Source: Megalonaias nervosa (Eukaryota > Mollusca > Bivalvia > Unionida > Unionidae). From it: a stretch of DNA of 64,000 nt. Positions 26,594 to 38,500 of this stretch are shown here, piece by piece; position 1 is the first letter of the stretch, and each line of letters opens with the position of its first letter. The notes under the pieces are model-generated. The model was not told where the DNA came from and made no database searches. It worked only from the letters and a program-made list of their open reading frames with translations. A program made the translations under genes and the position numbers. Location of the stretch: positions 1-64,000 of the forward strand of contig JAECUM010001140.1 in assembly GCA_016617855.1 (NCBI GenBank), written 5' to 3'.

Positions 26594-29500
26594 ACACAAT
26601 GTTAAGACAAAATCTGAGTGACACTGGTACACAATGTTAAGACAAAATCTGAGGGGGCCCCAAGTGGCTGAGTGGTCTAAAGCGCTCTTCGTTACGGATC
26701 ACTGCCATCTCACCTCTGTCTGCGTGGGTTCGAGTCTAAGATTCGGCAAATGTGGATAAGTGAGAAAGCTTGCCAGTAGCTTCTCGTGGGTCGGTGGTTC
26801 TTTCCGCGGATGTCCCGGTTTCTTCCTCCACCATTAATACTGGCCGCCATGTATAGCCTATCGTGTGCTGAAAAATGGCGTTAAGCACCACAACAACAAC
26901 AACAACAACAAAATCTGAGTGCCAATGTTTAAAAGTGGCTTGAAATGTTCCAATTTTTAAATATAACCCACTGATGGATTAATACTCACTTATAAGTGTC
27001 ATTTACTATTGGTACCAAATCATATGCCATGGCCTGGAATGTCAACTCATGTAGGAGGGGTGAGATGGGGTCAAACCCTCTGTCAAGTATCAGCAACTGG
27101 GATCTATCCTTTTGAGGACCCTGTAATAATATAGCACATGCAAGAGATTAAATTCTGAAGGCATGTGAAATAAACTCAATGATGCCAGAGATTACTGTAC
27201 CATATATACTTGCTCAAGTCAAGACCAGCTGTAAGCTACACATACCCAGATAAACCATCGTATAATGTGCTGACAGATCTGAGTTTACACAGCTTGTTTG
27301 TTTATCAGTAAAACAAACAAGATAGACACTAATCTTCCACCACATGTGATGCCAGGTTCGAGTCCATGTTGTTTGAAATTGGACTCAACTTATATGTGTG
27401 TGTTTGATTTTGGATTTTTAATGTAGCTTCAACAACTTTTGTCTTATCGCTATGATGTTTGCAATGTGGCAGTTTACAATGATGTCTAGCATTCAGGCAT
27501 CATACTGCAGTCAAGCAGCATCATGTCCCACCAAGACACATTATCCTGACACCAGGCCGGCCAGTCCAAAAACTAATCTCTTAATGCTGAGCACCAAGCG
27601 AGGTAGCTACTAGTACCATTTGTACAAGTCTTTGGTATGACTTGGCCAGGGTTCTAACCCATAACCTCTTGCATCTGAGGTGGACACTCAAACCACTTAG
27701 GCCACCATTAATCACTTGTAAGTGTCATTTACTATTAGTACCAGATCATATGTCATGGCCTCGAAATTTACCAGTTCTTTGTTTACGTCTACATCACTAA
27801 ATCGCCGTCTGACTCGACTTATAAACAATACATATGGTATTTATCTGTATTGAGTACATGATATAAAAAATACTGTGAATTTGTGTGTATTCTGTGTATT
27901 ATGTGTATTCTGTGGTTACTACAAACCATAGATTTGACAGCTCAATGAACAGTGATCCATGCAAAATAATATGTCTTCCCCTAAAAAAAAATGTTAGTAC
28001 CAATAAAAAATGTCAATTTTTCACGAAACCAAGAAAAGAGTTAGCCACAAAATTAAATGAATTCATTGTATACTTGAATTCTGATAGGCTAACATCTGGG
28101 ATTCATTTCGTAGCATTATGCATTTGCATTGACTCTGGGGTACTGTACCTGGATATGCTTATTACACCTGTTCCAGGGGGCACTACTGCTATTTGATAAT
28201 GTCATATAACATAACATTATGTCATATGAAATACTAAATCTATTACTGTCTCCTCCTTTGGAAACAGTTTACCTTTTGTGCTGCAGAATAATAATGCACA
28301 ACTGTGAACAACATGGATCCAGACAGCAGATGCCTGTGCCATCAGACCCCCCCCCACTCCAACCAAAAACATTATTCAGAAATATTCTTTTTCAATCAAA
28401 AGGATGCATTAGCACATAGCGAGTAGCATTTATATGTCCAGAGTAGCATCTGTGACTTGAAATGTTAAGTTTTATGGATTGGTCGCCAAACAATGCAGAT
28501 CCCCATCTACCCGGGTATTATTCACAAGCACATCTGGATCTATGTTATTCACACTTGATTGTTCAAGTATATACAGATAAATAGAATGTTTGTCTTGATC
28601 TGCCCAGACCAGGATTCCTGCAGACTTATCAAAAAATCTTTTTTTATGACTTTTAAAAAAATTTTCCAGGGCCATTTCACAAAACTCAAGTTTTTTAATC
28701 AGTGCATGGTACTCGATCAAATTAGCACTTTTAAAATATTTTGAACTCCACTGTCAAAAATTCCATGACTTTTTCCAACATTTTGCAAGGTTAAGAGATA
28801 TTCCTTGACTTTTCCAAGGCCTTTGAAATTTATTTTTTTAAATTTCAAAACTTTTCCTGGATTCCAGCATCTGCAGAAACCCTCCCACGCTCTACTGGCA
28901 CAAAGAATCTGCAGATATGGGGGGGGGGGAATATACAAAACTATGCCCTATTGCACAAAAAGCAGCAAAACCTATGCCCCTGTTTAGATAATATACACCA
29001 ATCTGACATATATTATCCCTTGAAAAAGCATTGTCATCAGTGAGGTTATGACATTAAAGTGCATATAATGTCATAAGGATGCTAGGCCTGTATAAATCTG
29101 AATCAGTCTTACAGCATTCTTCCAGACTGATGTAACATTTACCTTCATTACAAACAAGATTATTATTTTTTGATTATCTGAGTTGTCAACATATCATCTC
29201 AAAATAGAAGGAATCAAAACCTAAGCTTCTGTCATGATTGAGGAAAAAACCATTTCATACACAATCACATGATTTTCCCTTTCTTGTTTGTACCTTTGAC
29301 AAATGTAATAGCTGCCTTGCCTTCAAATAGTTGATACAAAAGTGAAATGTTGGCTGCATTTTATGATTTGAACTATAATTAAAGTCCTGCTAAAAGACCA
29401 CTTCTTTTCAGAGACCACAAAACTATTTTCATATTTCATGTTAGAAATATTTTTTAACGAACATGATGCCTTTAGATATGTAATCTCTTAAGATAAGTTA

Positions 29501-32500
29501 AGCTGAAAGTTCAACAGTAATCTTAATAGCTGTGTTTTCATTTAGATTATAAACTGCCCTTTACCGTCCAAACTGTGTGGTTATCAGCGTTGTATACATC
29601 TAATTTCTCTAAACTGCATTTGTCCTGTTGTAACTTGCAAGGTAATTTTTGTAGAACTATTTCCATCGAGATTATATAGCAAGTTGTCTTACCTCTCCCA
29701 TTGTGTGGTCATCAGCTCTGTATGCATCTAACTTCTGTTGTACTAATTGGGCAAACTCGGCATTTTTGTCAAAGTCACTGAAATCAAAATCCAGCATCTG
29801 CATGAGTAAATCAGAACTTTGCTGACTGGGTTAGGTTGGGCTGTTTTTATTTATCTGGCACAATAACACTTTGAATGCAATAACATGCTGAGGCAAATAA
29901 AGTAATTGGATAGGAATTTTTTTTAAAAATTATCTTTCTCCAAAAACACTAAGTCAATTCACATTAACATTAGAAAATTACTCTCTGCTACAAAAACAAC
30001 ATCTTTGTATCTACACGTCATATAAAACAAGGGAAGTAACTGTTACAGATTTTAACCAGTTTATGATTACGCAAAACCTACAACAGGGCACTCACATTTC
30101 CAGGGAAGAACGGGATGGCTTGAAGTAATGTGATTGGGTAAGTAGATTTTCTGAGAAATATAACTCACTAAAAAATTGCCTTTCTCTGTCAAATCATTAC
30201 CCAATAATACTGACATTTGGAGAATAGGTAAGAAGAGCAGGAAATACTTGAGTGTCCAACCTCTACCAATATCACCTAAAAGAGTATGATGACTGCTCTA
30301 ACGAAAGAATGAACTTCTTTGAAAGCATTTATACATGTGTGAGGACAATCCCTATGGGGTCCTGCATGTGGTTAATGCCTAGCAATTGAGTTTCCTGGAC
30401 AAAACCAGTAATAGTTCCAAGTTCATGCCTGGAGATGTGGTTGTGAGTGGGTCGTTACTGTTTAGGCAGCTACCAGTGACTAGAAAAAATTCAGCTCTCT
30501 CCTCTGTGCTGCAGAGGTAAATTACGCATGCCAGCCAACTGACTCCACTTTGTCTTGAAATGAGACATTCTATTCAAAGACCAGGTTAATTGAAAACACC
30601 ATTAATGAATTACACATTCTAGGCATTTTATGATGACTGCTCATTAAAAATATTCCTGCCAATGAACCATCCTTGTTTAGCAGAAACACAAGGTCAAGTG
30701 AAAGAAAGTGCATTCTTTAATTACATTGTGTGATGGGATGCTATGCACAGTGTTTGATTACTTCCCATGGATTCTGATAATGAATGGCAGAAGGGCTAGC
30801 AGATGAGGAAAAAAAAAAAATTGAATTCAAATCCTTGTACAACATTAAATATATGACTCAAAAGCAAAGTTTTCCATCACAATATTTTTTTTATAGCAAA
30901 ATCTCTTAAATTCATGGACTTTCAAATGAAGAGTATATGGCCTTCACGTCCTTGAAATGAGGTTGTTCAGTCCTCTTTGATTTTCAATGACCATGCATGC
31001 TGCGTTATGTCTGAACGTGTCCGAGATCATGGAACAGTATACCTTGATTGTGGTGGGGGCTAGTTTTCTTGTCTTCGAAGAGGAGCCAGTTGGATGATGT
31101 AGGTTGAGAATGGTGTGATGTCATCAACGTGACACTAGTCATTGACCATGTGCAGCCAGTTGGAAGATGGAGACTGTTTTCAAAGTGAATAGCCATTTAC
31201 CTCTTGCAAACCTCTCCACAAAGTGCCAAACTTCATTTTTGTGCACTGCATTCCTGATAAGAGCCAGGCATGTAGGAGTTTCTCTGGAGGGAGGGCATAT
31301 GCCATATTCTCTCCCAGCAGTTTGCAAGGACACTGAAAGTTCATGCCTCTTGCTTCAGGACAAAGGTAGGTAGTTTGTTGTTTCACGTCCTCACCAAAAT
31401 TGATCTAGCATCGGTCAGTCCCAAATGGTGCAGACTTGACGAAAGTTGGATGGATGTAGAGACCACTCAATATGAAGCGATTAACATCTCCTTGATTGTG
31501 AGCCATCCTTTGGATTAATTCCACTCAAATGTGGGAGGCTTTGAGAATGGCCTTTTCATTTCAAGGAAATCGATGCAAAGAGCCTTCTCCTACAGTGTCC
31601 ACTTGCCACTGGCTGTCATAAAATCCAGCAGCAAGTGTGTCGCCCAACCTAACAAACTGGTGCTTGATATAAGGCTTCTAAAGGTATTCCAGCTGCCAGT
31701 CACTCCATCTCCATCTTGAAATTCAGGTCAGGAATAAACCGAGTGAGTCTGCTCAAGTCTATTACAGGTTTTATTTTTCCACTGGTTTTTGTAACCAGAG
31801 AAAGTCTGGTATATAAACCCAGAGTAAAGTTTCTGCCCTATCTCCCCCTATAAATTGTCTTCCCTTGTGGGATCACTTGGGATCTCTGTCATGAAGAGGG
31901 ATGAAGAAATTGCAGGGGACTGTATGAACAAGATCTAGGGGCAATCTGAAACAATTTGGATGGCCCAATCATCTGTTGGAAAGTGGTGGATTCAAGTATG
32001 GTGGAAAAGGAGTCTGGCACCCATGGCATGGTCACCTGAGTGGGTGAGAGGGATGGCAGGTCATTGATGCTCAGCAGAAGCCTTGGAGAATAAGAAAATT
32101 TTCTTCCCCCACCCCACCCACCCCAGCCTATGTGAAATTTAGGAGCATATGACTGCATATAGCTCATTCATGAACTATAAGGTTGCCATTGTTGCTGTGC
32201 ACTATCTCTGTGATCTTTCCGTTAATGAACATCCATCCTCTGCTTTGGCCCATGATGGGTTCATGCAGAGATAGGGGATTGCATGGAGAACTGAAGGGAC
32301 ACCTCCTGTGCCACCTGTTCTCTCACCTCCTCAATCTGATAAACAGATGGGAGGAACCAATGGGTGGAGAGCACAAGGTTGCTACATGGTGAGGTTTCAG
32401 AGAAGATCACCACGGTAGTGCATTTCTTCTAAACAAGTAAAGGTTACATGAGGCTGTTAGGGTGTTTGCCATAATGTACTAAGCAGCCTTATTGACTATC

Positions 32501-35500
32501 CTGGCAATACTGCATATCAATTCCCAAGTATGGTCACTTTCCAGCCTTCTAGACTTGATGATACATCACCAGAGATGCCAGGGTAAGTAGGGAGTTAGTC
32601 TACATAATATGATTATGATCAACTTAGTCATGGCATTACACACCTTTTGTCCACTTTACAACAGAGTGGAAAAGACATGTTGACAGCTGTTATATTCTTG
32701 TGTAGGTTCAATGCATCTTAAGGATAACCATCGGCATGTGATTTTTACAGTGTCATGAGAAAACTGCAGGCAACTTCTGCAATGTATGGAAATTTCTGCA
32801 ATGCTTGATGACTGTGGTAAAATTCTGAAGGATGGATGTTCATCAACTTCATCAACGTCCACCAATAACTTGACCTTATATGTAGTATTGACCGAGGATG
32901 GAGGAAGATATTCTGACAGAGGCAAAATTCTGTACCTCTATTTGAATGACGTCTTAAAATTGAATTATGTCCTTTCCAAAGCTGAATCAAGGTTAAGACA
33001 AGTTTGTGTTACTCCCTCACTGAACAGGGATATGTCCTCCTCCTCCTGTTACCTGCTGGATATGCTTTTAAGGCTGGTGAGTTATGCTCAGCAAGGAGTG
33101 TGGCCCAACATGATACATGCTGTTTCAGCACAGCGGGTTAGGTCAGGCTGGACAATTGGACAGATGGCTCCAAAGGTGATGTTGGTACACCATGTATTGG
33201 TATAATGGATACTGTCAGCCTGCTGGTAAGCTGGACAGGTCAATTCGCTAATCCAAGATGGCAGACTCATGACCACCCAAACCATATGCTGCTTGCCAGG
33301 ACAACTGGACCAGTTGGCTGGCAGCCATACAGCAAATGATGTATAAATTGTGGGCCAGTCCATCCATCAAAGTCTGGGTAATCCTGCACAGCCAGCTGGT
33401 ATGTTCCGAAGTCCATGCACCAGCAGGGATAATGATTTATGCCAAGTGGTCTGCAGAATTGGGTAAAAATGGTCCTAGGTGTGTTCAACATGGTTGCTGA
33501 CATTCTAGACAACATAACTTGCTGTGGTATGCGTATTACACATGATTCCAATATTGCACGAGTGGAATTACTTAGTGTGACTTTGACTGGATCTATAGTG
33601 ATCATCAAAGCAAGTGGGGTTACTGCAGCATGTTGAAAAGATGTATAGCGTGCCCTTTCTTCATGGCCCTTCCACTGTCCTTTCAAGGTGGACCAAACAT
33701 CTCCAGCCCACACACAACACAGGTGTGAGGAAGAACATTCTATGCACACCAGGCACTTCTCGTGGTTGTCCTGACGTTAAAACATCTGCACTTAGTGTTA
33801 GAATACAGTGTAAGTGCAGAGTTATGCCAAAATGATGGTTAGGAGTTTTTATGAGCTCTAGAGACTTGCACATGCAAAATAATTATAGCCTGAACTGAAT
33901 GTGAAGTCACTTAGGCTACCCGTCCAAGTACCTATTAAATGTGTGACGATGACAAAGTGTTAGCAAATTGCAAAGGCATAACTTTGTTGGGATAGGTAGA
34001 GAAAAAGTTGGAAACATAGATTGAGTATACTTTCCTTAGAAGTGAAAAACTCCTCCAAACTTGTAATGGTATATCTTCCATGTAGATTCTGGCTTTTGTG
34101 AGGTCTCTCGTGATGAGAGCACGTTTCTTGGCATGAGCAGAAGCAGTAACTGACATGTTCTTAGGTTTTGCTGCCAAGTCTTACACCTAAGGGGAGATCA
34201 ATCTGCCCAACTGCCACATAGGTTAGCTGGCAACTTTTAGCTCCTTTTAGCTAAAAGTAATATCTGGGAGGGCTGGATTGGCAAGGCAGTAGTAGATCTC
34301 ATAAGGTATTATGATTGGGCAATGTATTTAAAGAGGAAACAAGTGCATACTAACTGTTTTAATAGGCAGACTGACATTACCAAGATGACCCAAGTATGTA
34401 ATAAACCAAAACCGAACTGTGCATTACAATTACACCAGTGAAAATTTTAGTGTTTCTAACCATTATCACATGGACAATAATGACCAGTCTAAATATCCAT
34501 AAATACCAACAATATCACTTGGATAAACTGCAGATATTGTATACACCAACTCGTGGAATAGCATAAAATATGGGTTGATCTTGTTCACATTTTAATGCCC
34601 ATTATACAACTGGAAACAGCTGTTCTGGTCATTATGTAACTATTTACCTCCTGTATCTAACAGATGGATATTCTCCAAGTGTGGCACACAGGGTAGCAAT
34701 TTGCTCAGCACAACGTTCTAGGTTAACATTTCTTCCTGCAGCCCTGTTTGGGTTGTAGTAAAATTGAAATGTTTCTTGGGAGTCCAAGGAAAACACCTAC
34801 GGAAAAACAATTTAAAGTTGCTCATAATGATTCTATTTTAAGCAATCAAGATCTTTATTATAATGACGTGTTCACAGAAATCATTTGGATATAATAAGAT
34901 AACAAATATGGAAGCAAAGTGACTTCTGGTTTCAAGTCCTACACATCAATTTAATTTATGTACATGTATGTATTAATTGCAAGTGTGCACAAAATAAAAC
35001 TAATTTCAAATGAGTACAAACCATGCAATAAGGAAGTAAAAGATAATTCTTGACAGTTCGAACATACTAGCCTCTATGAAAATACTATAGCCTCTATGAA
35101 AATACTATAGCCTCCATGAAAAAATCTGAGCCACTATGAACATACTATTCACAGCATGAACATATTTGAGTCTCTATGAATATACTGTAGCCTCTATGAA
35201 CATAATATGGCCCCTATGAACATACTATAGCCTCTATGAACATACTATAACCCCTATGAACATATCTGAGTCTCTATAAACATACTATAGCCACTATGAA
35301 CATACTGTAGCCTTTGAACATACTAGAGCCTTCATCAACATACTATAGCCCCTATGAACATACTTAAGCCTCTGAACATACTAGAGGCACTATGAACATA
35401 TTATAGCATCCATGAACATACTATAGCCTTTATGAACATACTGTAGCCTCCATGAACATACTTAAGCCTCTGTGAACACACCAGAGCCTCTATAAACATA

Positions 35501-38500
35501 CTATTACCCCTATGAACTTACTACAGCTTTCATGGACATACTAGAGCCAATATGAACATACTATAGCCTCATTGAACATACACGACCCTCTATGAACATA
35601 CTATAGCCTCCTTGACATACTATAGCATTCATGAACACACCAGAGCCTCTATAAACATACTATTGCCCCTATGAACTTACTACAGCTTTCATGGACATAC
35701 TAGAGCCAATATGAACATACTATAGCCTCAGTGAACATACAAGACCCTCTATGAACATACTATAGCCTCTCTGAACATAATTAGAGTCACTATGAACATA
35801 CTATAATCCACATGAACATACTTGAACCTCTGAATACACTAGAACCACTATGAATATATAAGAGCCTTCATGAACCTACTAGAGCCTCCAAGAACATACA
35901 AGAGCCTCCATTAACATTCTGTAGCCCCTATAAACATACTTGAGCGTCTATGAATATATCAGAGCCACTATGAACATACTATAGCCTCCATTAACATATC
36001 AGAGCCACTATGAATATACTATAGCCTTCATGAATATACTTGAGGCTCTGAACATACTACAGCCACGATGAACATACAATAGCCTCTATCAACATATCTG
36101 AGACACTATGAACATACTACAGCCCCCATGAACATATTTGAGCATTTGTGAACATACTAGAGCCTGTATGAACATACTACAGCCTCCATGAAAATACTTG
36201 AGCCTCTATGAATATGCTTGAGCCTATATTTTGGACTTTCTTCTATAGATGTGTAGATGTTAAAGGAACTTATGGCATTATATCTACTTCTGAGAAAAAA
36301 AAAACACCTCAATAACATAGATTATCACTTTCTCATGCAAATAAACAATAAATTAATTTAATTTTCTTCAAAAATCTTCCTCTCTTTCAGAATGAAATAC
36401 TTTCACAGAGACATGCATATAAAATAGTAACAAATGACATACCATTTATTTAAATCCAATGACAAAACTTTTTCTAAATATAAAACATCTTATTCACTAC
36501 AGTATGTCCAGACTTTAACATCTGCTGAACTACAGCATGTCAAGGTTCTAACATCTACTGCCCTACATGATGTCCAGGCTCATTTCTTGATTATGCATTC
36601 CCCATGCCAATCCCAATCTGACCCCATTTCTACGGGGCGGGGAATCTAAAATTCTAAGACTGAGGTACACATTTACCACAATTGATCTGAATCATATAAG
36701 CACTGGGAGTTGCATAATCCATGTTAATGCAAGCATTGATAGTGTTTAGAGTTGTACAGCAGAGTAACACAAGTAGCAACTGGAATAAAGCACATATAGA
36801 CCATGGCAGCCAATCCAGACTAATCTAAATGTAGGATTCAATTCTGCATCCTTTTTTTGGTTTGAGTTCAGCAAGCTAACCACTGACAAGGGTCTTGCCA
36901 CAAATTTATAAAAAAGATTCCAGACCTTTACTAGACCAAGAAATATAAATTTCCTGACTCATATACTAAAACCTCTCCCAAATGCAAATAGCAGTAACTT
37001 TACTGGTTTCCTGCTGCAATGGTTGTAAAAACGAAAATGTAAGAGTTTTTCAAGACTTTTCAGTCATTTTAAAATTTTTCCAGACCTTTTCAAGACATGG
37101 AAAAGCAATTTTCAAATTTTAGATCTTTTTCACAATTTCAGACCCGCACAGGAACCTACATTGAGCCAATCTGGCTCTTATCTCCATCAGCCGCCTCTTA
37201 CAACAAGCTTGAGGGATCATATGCATGGATGGACATGGACGGATTGAACCTACAATGTTTTTTAAAACCCTTACAAACTAAAACATTTTTATTTCAAAAT
37301 GCTTCCACCTACTTGAGATTCATATGGAAGAAAAGCAATGTTAATCTCTTTCAGAGTCTTGATAAATTTAGCAGCAGCAGATTTAGTCAGTTCATTGAAC
37401 AACTCATCCGGACAGGCTGAAAATACATTAAAACTATAATATATATAGCAGGGAAAATTGTTACTAACAAGTGTTATATTTGCCTCCAAAATCTCTTCCT
37501 TGCTAATAATAATAACAACAATAATAATATTATTAAAATTCCCATGCATAATATTTTGCTGATTCATCAACAAAATTGATTTTGCACAAATATTATACAC
37601 AGCAAAGACTCTAAAACAAGAGAGAGAGCACAATTATTAACTAATTAATTTGTTCAAACGGTCTGTCAGCAATACTGTAAATATATTATTTTTCATAGCA
37701 ATTGTTTATTCTTTTAGATTTCATGCTGACTGGGCATGAATTTATGTCCCATGCAAAAATTTTACTATGAAAACATTGCTATGAAAAAAACTTGTACTTG
37801 CATGTAATGGTTCAAATGTTTGTTGGTTAGCAGCACATCAACACCGACAGGTTAAGATAAGCATCACAAGCATAACACTTTCTTTCGCTTCCTCCACTAT
37901 TCATTTTAACTATTGCCTTAAATTTCTAGAAATAAATGTAAGTAACTTTTGATAGCGGTAGGTAGCTTTAGGTATCCTGTTTAAACTTCATCATGTTATT
38001 TTTCCATAGGCAAGTAGTAGGTTATTAAACTGTATTGGATAATCATCATTTCTTTTTTAATTACCAGTAGCTTCATTCAGTTAACAAAAATATAAGATTG
38101 GTTGTCAGTGTACACATTGTTACACACAAAACAACTTCAAGAAGTTGTGACATTTATAGCTCTGTTTAGAAACCATGACCCGAGCTTTATCTCATTTAAC
38201 AATACCTAAAAGAGTCAGTAAAATCATTGGCATCGTGCAACAAAACAAACTCATTATCTCTGAGGCATTTTGCAGCATGGATCAAACATTAGTTATTGTT
38301 CTACAGTTATTAAACCCCTTTGCTTTATAAACATGACAATTCTGGTGGCCTAAGTGGTTAGAGCATCCACCTCAGATGCAGGAGGTCACAGGTTCGAACC
38401 CCAGTTGAGTCATACCAAAGGCTTATGAAAGTGGTACTAGCAACTGCCTCGCCTTGTGTCCACCATTAAAAGGATAGTGTTAGTACTGGTCGGCCTGGTA

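Larger units (their letters stand above)
23656..26989 (-). other. STXBP1 intron 8
   Basis: Contains a 98-bp tandem duplication, TGACCTTTGACC repeats, a LINE 3' end, a two-copy tandem near 26000, a CA run and a SINE with target duplication. 24895-25960 shows only an AT-only patch at 25450-25500. Confidence 0.7.
27121..29692 (-). other. STXBP1 intron 7, with decayed exon copies
   Basis: Contains, in gene order, exon 7' (29565-29650), a TTTTCCA repeat (28620-28890), exon 8' (27716-27780) and a family 2 SINE (27370-27712). 27785-28470 and 28990-29550 hold nothing identifiable. Confidence 0.75.
34797..37312 (-). other. STXBP1 intron 5
   Basis: Mostly a 1.2 kb minisatellite, plus a TTTTCCAGACC repeat at 37030-37150 and a threefold ~40-base repeat (TGTCCAG/TGTCAAGG...TCTAACATCTACTG) at 36500-36580. 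Confidence 0.75.

Noticed and set aside
26654..26740. tRNA gene
   Set aside because: A and B boxes are present but the stems do not close and a SINE body and tail follow.
35065..36232. Repeat array considered as CRISPR
   Set aside because: Units are contiguous, degenerate and 20 bp with no constant repeat/variable spacer pattern, in a eukaryotic intron.
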